Below, piece after piece: positions 16,218 through 23,726 of a stretch of 64,000 nucleotides of DNA. A program made the position numbers and the translations under genes. The notes beneath the pieces were generated by a model. It worked only from the letters and a program-made list of their open reading frames with translations, did not search any database and had not been told where the DNA came from. Location of the stretch: positions 1,674,001 through 1,738,000 of the forward strand of contig NZ_FNAE01000001.1 of assembly GCF_900101755.1 (NCBI RefSeq). The letters are read 5' to 3'. Source of the DNA: Ectopseudomonas alcaliphila. Its GTDB lineage: Bacteria; Pseudomonadota; Gammaproteobacteria; Pseudomonadales; Pseudomonadaceae. Within the stretch, counting starts at the first letter, position 1; each line of letters starts with the position of its first letter.

Positions 16218-17423
16218 ATGCAGTCTGGAAAGATCGTGGTCGAACACCTGTACAAGGTTTTCGGCCCCAACCCACAAGAAGCCATCGACCTGCTCAAGGA
16301 AGGCTGGAGCAAGGAGAGGATTCTGGCCGAGAAAGGCGCCGTGATCGGCGTCAGCGATGTGTCGTTCAGTGTCGAGGAGGGCGAAATATTCGTTCTCATG
16401 GGACTGTCCGGCTCCGGCAAATCCACCCTCATCCGTCTGATCAACCGTCTGGTCGAACCCAGCGCCGGTGATGTCTACATCGATGGCCAGAACGTGGCCA
16501 AGCTGCCGCAATCGCAATTGATCGACCTGCGGCGGCGCGACATGAGCATGGTCTTCCAGTCCTTCGCCCTGATGCCTTCGCGCAGCGTGCTGGACAACGC
16601 GGCCTTCGGCCTGGAAGTGGCCGGCACCGGCCGCAAGGAGCGCGAGAAGCGCGCCATGGAAGTGCTCACGCAGGTCGGCCTGGACACCTTCGCCCACAAG
16701 TATCCGCACGAGCTCTCCGGTGGCATGCAGCAGCGCGTCGGCCTGGCTCGCGCGCTGACGGTGAACCCGTCGATGATCATCATGGACGAGGCCTTCTCCG
16801 CCCTCGACCCACTCAAGCGCCGCGAGATGCAGGACGTGCTGCTGGAGCTGCAGAAGACGCATCGCCGCACCATCATTTTCGTCTCGCACGACATCGAAGA
16901 GGCCATGCGCATCGGTACCCGCATCGGCATCATGGAAGGCGGCAAGCTGATCCAGGTCGGCACCCCGCAGGAACTGATCGAGAAGCCGGCCAACGAATAC
17001 GTGCGCAACTTCTTCGACACCGTCGACACCAGCCGCTACCTCACCGCTGGCCAGCTCAAGGCTGACAGCGTGCCGACCTATATCTACAACGGCAAGGCGC
17101 CGGATGCGGCGAAGATCTGCAAGGAGTTGCAGGCGCTGGACAAGCACTACGCCTTCATCGTCGATGAGCAGAACAACTTCCAGGGCTCCATCAGCCTGGA
17201 ACGGATCGCCCTGATGGTCGACGGCGATGAACCCAGGCCACTCGAGGCGGATGCGCTCAAGCAAGTGGTACCGGTACCCGAAGACATGCCGCTGGAAGAT
17301 GTCATCACCCGCCTGGTGGACAACGAAGGCCCGATCCCGGTGGTGGACGCCGAAGGCCACTACTGCGGCGCCATCAGCAAGGGCCGCCTGCTGACCCGAC
17401 TGCAGGGGGAATCCCATGAGTGA
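16218..17423 (+). CDS. cbcV: Choline/betaine/carnitine ABC transporter ATPase
   Basis: A 401-residue quaternary-amine ABC ATPase. Walker A GLSGSGKST is at about residue 61, the signature LSGGMQQR near 166 and Walker B MIIMDEAFSAL near 187. Two C-terminal CBS-like segments follow from about 275 (AFIVDEQNNFQGSISLERIAL; PIPVVDAEGHYCGAISKGRLL), typical of the OpuA/ProV type and often linked to sensing ionic strength. The start at ATG 16218 matches the family N-terminus (SGKIVVEHLYKVFG); a longer open frame from 15909 has no coding character. cbcW overlaps its end by eight bases. Confidence 0.9.
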   Translation: MQSGKIVVEHLYKVFGPNPQEAIDLLKEGWSKERILAEKGAVIGVSDVSFSVEEGEIFVLMGLSGSGKSTLIRLINRLVEPSAGDVYIDGQNVAKLPQSQLIDLRRRDMSMVFQSFALMPSRSVLDNAAFGLEVAGTGRKEREKRAMEVLTQVGLDTFAHKYPHELSGGMQQRVGLARALTVNPSMIIMDEAFSALDPLKRREMQDVLLELQKTHRRTIIFVSHDIEEAMRIGTRIGIMEGGKLIQVGTPQELIEKPANEYVRNFFDTVDTSRYLTAGQLKADSVPTYIYNGKAPDAAKICKELQALDKHYAFIVDEQNNFQGSISLERIALMVDGDEPRPLEADALKQVVPVPEDMPLEDVITRLVDNEGPIPVVDAEGHYCGAISKGRLLTRLQGESHE

Positions 17424-18294
17424 CAAGAAACTCGACCTGGGTAGCTGGGTCAACGATGTCGTCCAGCACCTGCTGGACAACTACAGCGGTGCCTTCGACA
17501 GCATCGGCGGCGTGGTCGCCGGCTTCTCCGAAGCCATCGAAGCCCTGCTCATGCTGCCGCCGGCCTGGCTGTTGATCGCCATCTTCGTCGCCCTCGGCCT
17601 GTGGCGCATCGGCGCACGTTTCGCGGTATTCACCGCGGTGGCCTTCATCCTCATCGTCATGACCGGTTTCTGGGAGCAGACAGTCGTAACCCTCGGCCTG
17701 ACCTTCTCCTCGACGCTGATCAGCCTGCTGCTGGGTATTCCGCTGGGCATCTGGGCCGCCAAGAGCGAGCGCGTGGCGACCATCATCCGGCCGATCCTCG
17801 ACTTCATGCAGACCATGCCGGCATTCGTCTACCTGATCCCGGCAGCCATGCTCTTCGGTCTAGGTCGCGTGCCCGGCATCATCGCCACGGTGATCTTCGC
17901 CATGCCGCCGGCGGTACGCCTGACCAGCCTGGGGATTCGCCAGGTGAACAAGGAAATCGTCGAGGCCGGTCAGTCCTTCGGCTGCACCAGCCGCCAGTTG
18001 CTGTTCAAGGTACAACTGCCCAATGCCATGCCGTCGATCATGGCCGGGGTCAACCAGACCATCATGATGGCCCTGTCGATGGTGATCATCGCCTCCATGG
18101 TCGGCGCCGGTGGCCTGGGTAACGATGTACTGGCGAGTATCCAGCGCCTGGACATCGGGCTAGGCTTCGAAAGCGGCATGGCCGTGGTGCTGCTGGCGAT
18201 CATTCTCGACCGCATCACTGAAAGTTTTGGCACCAAGCAGACTGCCCGCAGCGGCATCTTTGCCTGGTTCAGCGGCAAGCTGCAGCGCCAGTAA
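17416..18294 (+). CDS. cbcW: Choline/betaine/carnitine ABC transporter permease
   Basis: A 292-residue inner-membrane permease of the ProW/OpuAB type with about six or seven hydrophobic segments. The conserved EAA-like loop is GIRQVNKEIVEAGQSFGCTSRQLLFKVQLPNAMPSI spread over residues 175-210. A predicted amphipathic start precedes the first membrane segment (PPAWLLIAIFVALGLWRI). Its start overlaps the cbcV end, so the two are translated together, and cbcX begins 28 bases downstream. It is the only permease for the four nearby binding proteins. Confidence 0.9.
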   Translation: MSDKKLDLGSWVNDVVQHLLDNYSGAFDSIGGVVAGFSEAIEALLMLPPAWLLIAIFVALGLWRIGARFAVFTAVAFILIVMTGFWEQTVVTLGLTFSSTLISLLLGIPLGIWAAKSERVATIIRPILDFMQTMPAFVYLIPAAMLFGLGRVPGIIATVIFAMPPAVRLTSLGIRQVNKEIVEAGQSFGCTSRQLLFKVQLPNAMPSIMAGVNQTIMMALSMVIIASMVGAGGLGNDVLASIQRLDIGLGFESGMAVVLLAIILDRITESFGTKQTARSGIFAWFSGKLQRQ

Positions 18295-18322
18295 AGATTT
18301 TTCACTTCACAGGGAACCGCAG

Positions 18323-19267
18323 ATGAAAATGATCAAAACCACCGCCGCCATCGGCCTGCTGTCCTGCGCACTGGCGCAGGGCGCCATGGCCGCGGAGCCG
18401 GCGAGCTGCAAGCAGGTGCGTTTCGCCGAGATTGGCTGGGCCGACATCGCCGCCACCACCGGTGTGGCCATGACCCTGGTCGAAGGTCTGGGCTATCAGC
18501 CGCGCAAGATCATGGCTTCTGTCCCCATCGCCTTCACCGGCGTCAAGAGCGGCCAGGTCGACGTGTTCCTCGGCTACTGGGCACCGTCGATGGACTCGGT
18601 GATCGAGCCCTTCCTCAAGGACGGCGGCGTCAAGGTGCTGGAGAAAGCCAATCTCGAGGGTGCCAAATACACCCTGGCCGTACCGACCTATACAGCCGAG
18701 GCCGGCCTGAAGAGCTTCCAGGACATCGCCAAGTTCAAGGATCAACTGGGCGGCAAGATCTACGGCATCGAGCCGGGCAACGACGGCAACCTGCTGATCG
18801 ACGGCATGATCAAGAACAACCAGTTCGACCTCGGCGGCTTCCGCATGGTCGAGTCCAGCGAGGCTGGCATGCTGGTGCAGGTATCGCGTGCCATGCGCAA
18901 AAAAGAGCCGGTGGTCTTCCTCGGCTGGGCGCCGCACCCGATGAATACCCAGCACGACATCACCTACCTGTCCGGTGGTGACGACGTGTTCGGCCCCGAC
19001 TACGGCGCGGCCAAGGTCTACACCGTGGTACCGCCGGACTACGAGGCGCGCTGTGAGAACGTCGGCAAGCTGCTGAACAACCTGCAGTTCACCGTCGACA
19101 TCGAAAGCCAGCTGATGGAAAAGGTACTGGAGAAGGAAAACCCGCAGAACGTCGCCAAGGAGTGGATCAAGGCCAACCCGGCGATCCTCGACCAGTGGCT
19201 GAGCGGCGTGACCACCTTTGACGGTCAGGACGGCGTAGCTGCCGTGAAGAAACACGTCGGGCTGTAA
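18323..19267 (+). CDS. cbcX: Choline/betaine/carnitine ABC transporter substrate-binding protein
   Basis: A 314-residue periplasmic protein with signal peptide (MKMIKTTAAIGLLSCALAQGAMAAEP). The trimethylammonium-binding motifs EIGWADIAATT, FLGYWAPSMDS and FLGWAPHPMN are complete. ATG 18323 has AGGGA upstream; an earlier in-frame ATG at 18227 lies inside cbcW and is not used. It completes the cbcVWX operon and is the default binding protein of the transporter. An inverted repeat follows the stop. Confidence 0.9.
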   Translation: MKMIKTTAAIGLLSCALAQGAMAAEPASCKQVRFAEIGWADIAATTGVAMTLVEGLGYQPRKIMASVPIAFTGVKSGQVDVFLGYWAPSMDSVIEPFLKDGGVKVLEKANLEGAKYTLAVPTYTAEAGLKSFQDIAKFKDQLGGKIYGIEPGNDGNLLIDGMIKNNQFDLGGFRMVESSEAGMLVQVSRAMRKKEPVVFLGWAPHPMNTQHDITYLSGGDDVFGPDYGAAKVYTVVPPDYEARCENVGKLLNNLQFTVDIESQLMEKVLEKENPQNVAKEWIKANPAILDQWLSGVTTFDGQDGVAAVKKHVGL

Positions 19268-19287
19268 CAGGCCACAACCCGATTCGG

Positions 19288-19309
19288 GCTCGAACCTGAG
19301 GGTTCGAGC
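19288..19309. repeat. Inverted repeat after cbcX
   Basis: GCTCGAACC-TGAG-GGTTCGAGC has nine-base perfect arms 20 bases after the cbcX stop. No T-tract follows, so it is more likely an mRNA-stabilising or processing hairpin than an intrinsic terminator. It superficially looks like a tRNA T-arm but no tRNA surrounds it. Confidence 0.55.
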
Positions 19310-19475
19310 TCGGAAACCTCCTCGTACACCACTAGCGGCTGATTTCTGGCCGTGACGGGGAGACTTTGCCCGCGAACCGGCAATCTGCTGCGCAACACGG
19401 ATTCGCAAGGCCCGCAATGAGAACGAGCCAGTCAACGATTTTGCAACTGCCACTCACTGATGGAGCACAACAAAC

Positions 19476-20327
19476 ATGCGCGTAATCAAGCACCTCTGCC
19501 TCGGCGCTGCCGCCCTGGCCATCGGCATGGGCAGCGCCCTGGCCGCCGACAAACCCACCCTGAAGATCGGCTACGTCAACGGCTGGGACGACAGCGTCGC
19601 CGTCACCCATGTCGCCGGTGAAATCCTGCAAAGCAAACTCGGCTACACCGTCGAACTGAAGCCGGTCGAACCCGCCATCATGTGGCAGGGCGTGGCCCGT
19701 GGCGATCTCGATGCCACCCTCTCCGCCTGGCTGCCAGCCACCCACGGCGAGTACTACGACAAGCTCAAGGACAAGGTGGAAATCCTCGGCACCAACTACT
19801 CCGGCGCCAAGATCGGCCTGATCGTGCCCGACTACGTCGACGCCAAGAGCATCGAAGACCTGGAGAAATACGCCAAGGACTTCGACGGCAAGATCACCGG
19901 CATCGACGCTGGCGCCGGCGTGATGCGCCGCACCGAGGAAGCCATCAAGGAATACAACCTGGCCAGCATCAAGCTGATGCCGAGTTCGGGCCCGGCCATG
20001 GCCACCGCCCTGACCCGTGCCGAGAAAGCGCAGAAGCCGATCGTGGTCACCGGCTGGATTCCGCACTGGATGTTCGCCAAGTGGAAACTGCGCTTCCTCG
20101 AAGATCCGAAGAAAGTCTTCGGCGACGACGAGCGCGTCGACACCGTTGCCAATCCTGAGCTGAAGGGCAAGGCTGCCGACGCTGCCGCCTTCCTCAGCAA
20201 GATTTCCTGGAGCGGTGAAGAAGTCGGCGCGGTGATGCTGGCCATCCGTGAAGGCGCCAAACCGGACCAGGCCGCCAAGGACTGGATCGCCGCCAACCCG
20301 AAGCGCGTGGAAAGCTGGTTGAAATAA
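19476..20327 (+). CDS. OpuAC/ProX-type glycine betaine-binding periplasmic protein
   Basis: A 283-residue binding protein with signal peptide (MRVIKHLCLGAAALAIGMGSALAAD). It belongs to the OpuAC branch of betaine-binding proteins and is distinct from the CbcX group: motifs are VNGWDDSVAVTH, SAWLPATHGEYY and TGWIPHWMFAKW. GGAG lies before the ATG. It follows cbcX by 208 bases and ends in a strong terminator. It could work with CbcVW or with a transporter elsewhere; likely ligand glycine betaine or a related osmoprotectant, by family. No other transporter gene is close. Confidence 0.82.
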   Translation: MRVIKHLCLGAAALAIGMGSALAADKPTLKIGYVNGWDDSVAVTHVAGEILQSKLGYTVELKPVEPAIMWQGVARGDLDATLSAWLPATHGEYYDKLKDKVEILGTNYSGAKIGLIVPDYVDAKSIEDLEKYAKDFDGKITGIDAGAGVMRRTEEAIKEYNLASIKLMPSSGPAMATALTRAEKAQKPIVVTGWIPHWMFAKWKLRFLEDPKKVFGDDERVDTVANPELKGKAADAAAFLSKISWSGEEVGAVMLAIREGAKPDQAAKDWIAANPKRVESWLK

Positions 20328-20345
20328 GCCACGCACCTGCAATAG

Positions 20346-20373
20346 CACAAAGCGGGCTTCGGCCCGCTTTGTG
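20346..20373 (+). terminator. Intrinsic terminator after the OpuAC-type gene
   Basis: CACAAAGCGGGC-TTCG-GCCCGCTTTGTG is a perfect 12-base stem with a stable tetraloop, 18 bases after the stop. It is followed by GTTTCTGG rather than a long T-tract. Confidence 0.75.
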
Positions 20374-20485
20374 GTTTCTGGCAATTCGCGACGCCACCCA
20401 TATCAATTTTTCGGACATTTCGGCTAGAGCATGCGAGACGTGACCTCTAGACTCTCGCCTCCCGAAATGAACAGACCGAACACAG

Positions 20486-20842
20486 ATGAAAAATACCGCC
20501 AGCGTCTTCGCCGTTATCGGCTGCCTTTCCCTGCTGACATTTCTGTTGATCTACACCAGTTCAGTCAACATCTTCTTGATCTGGGACGCGAAGGCCTACC
20601 GCTATCTGGCTACCTGCGTCGGGCTGATGATCGCCGCCGTCGTCGGGACGGCTCTGCTGGCAGCAGGCAAACCCGTAACCTCGAGACTTGCCATCGGCGT
20701 CCTGCTGCTGACAGCACTGATCACCCAGTTTCTATTCGGCTTCGATCTTTACACCGGCATGGCGGTCGGGCTGCTGTATGTCGCGGCGCTGATCGAGTAC
20801 ACCGCCCAGCCCTCGGATGCAGTCGAAGCGCCGCAACAGTGA
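20486..20842 (+). CDS. Small integral membrane protein, unknown function
   Basis: A 118-residue protein with four hydrophobic segments (VFAVIGCLSLLTFLLIY, YLATCVGLMIAAVVGTALLA, LAIGVLLLTALITQFLFG, GMAVGLLYVAALIEY) and a short acidic tail. I do not recognise the family. Start ATG 20486 has no strong ribosome site. It is followed by another membrane protein gene 21 bases later, then by betI, so the pair could form a small operon read toward the bet genes. Whether it is linked to choline metabolism is not known. Confidence 0.5.
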   Translation: MKNTASVFAVIGCLSLLTFLLIYTSSVNIFLIWDAKAYRYLATCVGLMIAAVVGTALLAAGKPVTSRLAIGVLLLTALITQFLFGFDLYTGMAVGLLYVAALIEYTAQPSDAVEAPQQ

Positions 20843-20863
20843 TCGCCAGCGCATGAGCCTGCG

Positions 20864-21217
20864 ATGAGCAAGCGACAGCACCGCCACAGGCGGCCCGCTC
20901 GTAATGGCCTTGAGCGCCGGATACAAGCCGTTGCCAACCTGCCTGAGGGCTATAAGCTGCTGCTTCTGCCCTTTCTTCCCGCCTGGCTCGCTCCGGCGTC
21001 CTGGAGCCTGTGGGGAGCCGCAGCCGGTGCTTTTGGCATATTCATCTGCGTGGCGGTTGCCCTGTATTCCATTCACCGCAACGAACGTACGTTGGCTGCT
21101 CTGCTGTACGGCGATGAGGCGCATAGCGTTACCACCCTCTTTTTCAGCCACCTGTTGCAGGGCCTGGGCCTGAGCATCGCCCTGTTCCTGCCACACCTTC
21201 TACTCGCGGGCCGCTGA
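20864..21217 (+). CDS. Small membrane protein with basic N-terminus, unknown function
   Basis: A 117-residue protein. The first 25 residues are very basic (SKRQHRHRRPARNGLERR), followed by two or three hydrophobic stretches (WSLWGAAAGAFGIFICVAVALY; FSHLLQGLGLSIALFLPHLLL). No family recognised. It begins 21 bases after the preceding small membrane protein gene and ends 85 bases before betI, just ahead of the likely BetI operator. Alternative starts downstream are possible. Confidence 0.45.
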   Translation: MSKRQHRHRRPARNGLERRIQAVANLPEGYKLLLLPFLPAWLAPASWSLWGAAAGAFGIFICVAVALYSIHRNERTLAALLYGDEAHSVTTLFFSHLLQGLGLSIALFLPHLLLAGR

Positions 21218-21238
21218 CTCCAAACACCGGAGCACGCA

Positions 21239-21258
21239 TTGATTGATCGCTCAGTCAA
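21239..21258. promoter_or_regulatory. Likely BetI operator before betI
   Basis: TTGATTGA-TCGC-TCAGTCAA is an imperfect dyad (seven of eight arm positions pair), 44 bases before the betI start. It closely matches the element at 22033-22052 before betB. The TTGATTGA/TCAATCAA pattern agrees with known BetI boxes, where BetI represses until choline is present. Confidence 0.75.
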
Positions 21259-21302
21259 AAACTGCCTAGACTTCGGCTCCCCCGCCCCTCACGGAGTGCC
21301 CC

Positions 21303-21893
21303 ATGCCCAAGGTCGGCATGCAGCCCATTCGCCGTTCGCAACTGATCGCCGCCACCCTGGAAGCCGTCGACCAGGTCGGTATGGCTGACGCCAGCATCGC
21401 CTATATCGCCCGTCTGGCCGGGGTATCCAACGGCATCATCAGCCACTACTTCAACGACAAGAACGGCCTGCTCGAAGCCACCATGCGCCATCTGATGCAG
21501 GCGCTCAGCGATGCCGTGGGCGCACGCCGTCGCGCATTGCGCGAGGACAGCCCGCGTGCTCATCTGAAGGCGATGATCGACGGCAACTTCGACGACAGCC
21601 AGGTCAGCGGCCCGGCGATGAAGACCTGGCTGGCGTTCTGGGCCAGCAGCATGCACCAGCCGGCCCTGCGCCGCCTGCAGCGGGTCAACGATCACCGCCT
21701 CTACTCCAACCTCTGCGGCCAGTTCCATCGCGCGCTGCCGCGCGATCAGGCCCGCTTCGCGGCGCGCGGCCTGGCCTCGCTGATCGATGGCCTGTGGCTG
21801 CGCGGCGCGCTTTCCGGCGAAGCCTTCGACACCGAGCAGGCGCGCCGCATCGCCTACGACTACCTCGACCTGCAGCTGGCCAAGGCATCGTAG
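21303..21893 (+). CDS. betI: TetR-family choline-responsive repressor BetI
   Basis: A 196-residue repressor. The N-terminus [59 protein letters not shown], spread over residues 1-59, is the TetR helix-turn-helix and strongly BetI-like. The rest is the ligand-binding helical domain, ending [11 protein letters not shown]. Length matches BetI. It is followed, 209 bases on, by betB and then betA. Candidate operators lie before both betI and betB, which implies autoregulation and a separate betBA promoter. Confidence 0.92.
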   Translation: MPKVGMQPIRRSQLIAATLEAVDQVGMADASIAYIARLAGVSNGIISHYFNDKNGLLEATMRHLMQALSDAVGARRRALREDSPRAHLKAMIDGNFDDSQVSGPAMKTWLAFWASSMHQPALRRLQRVNDHRLYSNLCGQFHRALPRDQARFAARGLASLIDGLWLRGALSGEAFDTEQARRIAYDYLDLQLAKAS

Positions 21894-22032
21894 GCTGTCG
21901 CGGGGCTGCCTGGGCGGCGTGCACCGCGTTTAACGCCCTCTCCGATCATTTGGATCGCCCGGTGCGCACGGCGCACCCTACGACATCGAACCTTGCGTGC
22001 ATGTCGCGTTTGGCTGCGCCTTGTCGTTTTTA

Positions 22033-22052
22033 TTGATTGATCGTTCAATTTA
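22033..22052. promoter_or_regulatory. Likely BetI operator before betB
   Basis: TTGATTGA-TCGT-TCAATTTA, an imperfect dyad (six of eight positions), 50 bases before the betB start. It shares TTGATTGATCG with the element before betI and is followed by AT-rich sequence (AAATAAAATAGG) that may contain the promoter. Confidence 0.75.
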
Positions 22053-22102
22053 AATAAAATAGGCTGTTCTCCAAGCAGATTGCCAAGTGCAGAGGACAGC
22101 CC

Positions 22103-23575
22103 ATGCCCCGTTTCGCCGAACAGCAGCTCTACATCGGTGGCCAGTACGTCGCCGCCAGCAGTGGAGAAACCTTCGACAGCATCAACCCCGCTACCGGCGA
22201 GGTGCTGGCCAGGGTGCAGCGCGCCAGTCAGGCGGATGTCGATCGTGCGGTGGCCAGCGCTGCCGAGGGGCAGAAGGTGTGGGCGGCGATGACCGCCATG
22301 CAGCGCTCGCGCATTCTGCGCAAGGCCGTGGATATCCTGCGCGAGCACAACGATGAGCTGGCCGAGCTGGAAACCCTCGACACTGGCAAACCCCTGAGCG
22401 AAACCCGCTACGTCGACATTGTCACCGGCGCCGACGTGCTGGAGTACTACGCCGGCCTGATCCCGGCCATCGAGGGCGAGCAGATTCCGCTGCGCGACAC
22501 CTCCTTCGTCTATACCCGTCGCGAACCACTGGGCGTGGTCGCCGGCATCGGCGCCTGGAACTACCCGATCCAGATCGCCCTGTGGAAATCCGCCCCGGCC
22601 CTGGCCGCCGGCAACGCGATGATCTTCAAGCCCAGCGAAGTCACCTCGCTGACCGCGCTGAAACTCGCCGAGATCTACACCCAGGCCGGCCTGCCGGCGG
22701 GCGTGTTCAACGTACTCACCGGCAGCGGCCGCGAAGTCGGTCAGTGGCTGACCGAGCATCCGGGCATCGAGAAGATTTCCTTCACCGGCGGCACCGTCAC
22801 CGGCAAGAAGGTGATGGCCAGCGCCTCCAGTTCCAGCCTCAAGGAAGTGACCATGGAGCTGGGTGGCAAGTCGCCGCTGATCATCTTCGAAGACGCCGAC
22901 CTGGACCGCGCAGCCGACATCGCGGTGATGGCCAACTTCTACAGCTCCGGCCAGGTGTGCACCAACGGCACCCGCGTGTTCGTGCCGCGCATGCTGCAAG
23001 CGCGCTTCGAGGCCAAGGTGCTGGAGCGGGTCAAACGCATCCGCCTCGGCGATCCGCTGAATGACGCCACCAACTTCGGCCCGCTGGTGAGCTACGCGCA
23101 CATGGAAAGCGTGCTCGGCTACATCGAGAAGGGCCGCAGCGAGGGCGCGCGCCTGCTGATCGGCGGGGCGCGCGTGACCGACGGCGAGCATGCCAAGGGC
23201 GCCTACGTCGCCCCCACCGTGTTCACCGACTGCCGGGACGACATGACCATCGTGCGCGAGGAAATCTTCGGCCCGGTGATGAGCATCCTCATCTACGACA
23301 GCGAAGAGGAAGTGATCCGCCGCGCCAACGACACCGACTACGGCCTGGCCGCCGGCGTGGTGACCCGCGATCTGAACCGCGCGCACCGGGTGATCCACAA
23401 GCTGGAAGCCGGCATCTGCTGGATCAACACCTGGGGCGAATCGCCGGCCGAGATGCCGGTGGGCGGCTACAAGCAGTCCGGTGTCGGCCGCGAGAACGGC
23501 CTGGTCACCCTTGGCCACTACACCCGCATCAAGTCGGTGCAACTGGAAATGGGCGATTACGCCTCGGTGTTCTGA
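22103..23575 (+). CDS. betB: Betaine aldehyde dehydrogenase
   Basis: A 490-residue NAD(P)+-dependent aldehyde dehydrogenase that oxidises betaine aldehyde to glycine betaine. Cofactor and active-site segments are present: [15 protein letters not shown] near residue 145, [11 protein letters not shown] near 228, catalytic glutamate in [12 protein letters not shown] near 252 and catalytic cysteine in [13 protein letters not shown] near 286. Length agrees with BetB. AGAGGA is before ATG 22103. It is transcribed with betA, although a family B and a family A repeat fill the 151-base gap between them. Confidence 0.93.
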   Translation: MPRFAEQQLYIGGQYVAASSGETFDSINPATGEVLARVQRASQADVDRAVASAAEGQKVWAAMTAMQRSRILRKAVDILREHNDELAELETLDTGKPLSETRYVDIVTGADVLEYYAGLIPAIEGEQIPLRDTSFVYTRREPLGVVAGIGAWNYPIQIALWKSAPALAAGNAMIFKPSEVTSLTALKLAEIYTQAGLPAGVFNVLTGSGREVGQWLTEHPGIEKISFTGGTVTGKKVMASASSSSLKEVTMELGGKSPLIIFEDADLDRAADIAVMANFYSSGQVCTNGTRVFVPRMLQARFEAKVLERVKRIRLGDPLNDATNFGPLVSYAHMESVLGYIEKGRSEGARLLIGGARVTDGEHAKGAYVAPTVFTDCRDDMTIVREEIFGPVMSILIYDSEEEVIRRANDTDYGLAAGVVTRDLNRAHRVIHKLEAGICWINTWGESPAEMPVGGYKQSGVGRENGLVTLGHYTRIKSVQLEMGDYASVF

Positions 23576-23593
23576 CAGCCAACGCCATGCCAT

Positions 23594-23643
23594 GTAGGAG
23601 CGGATTTATCCGCGATGCCTTTCGCGGATAAATCCGCTCCTAC
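23594..23643. repeat. GTAGGAGCGGATTTAT-type inverted repeat, family B, copy 4
   Basis: GTAGGAGCGGATTTATCCGC and GCGGATAAATCCGCTCCTAC are perfect 20-base inverted arms around a short spacer. It lies in the betB-betA gap. The arm interior (ATTTATCCG) differs from the CTTCAGCCG version of the other copies, with both arms changed together. Confidence 0.88.
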
Positions 23644-23657
23644 AAAAACGTCGCCCC

Positions 23658-23715
23658 GTAGCCCGGATGCAATCCGGGAACCGTCACCGCGTTTTCCCGG
23701 ATCGCAGCCGGGCAA
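23658..23715. repeat. REP-type palindrome, family A, copy 3
   Basis: GTAGCCCGGATGCAATCCGGG-type left arm with a degenerate right arm (CCCGGATCGCAGCCGGGCAAC). It ends 11 bases before the betA start, so its hairpin comes close to the betA ribosome site (AGGAGG). Confidence 0.75.
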
Positions 23716-23726
23716 CAGGAGGACTC

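Noticed and set aside
19288..19309. tRNA-like T-arm (GGTTCGAGC)
   Set aside because: No acceptor, D or anticodon arms around it; it is a simple inverted repeat after cbcX.
21953..21985. Full family C repeat before the betB operator
   Set aside because: Only a fragment (GATCGCCCGG...GCGCACCCTACG) is seen with poor second arm, too weak to list as a copy.
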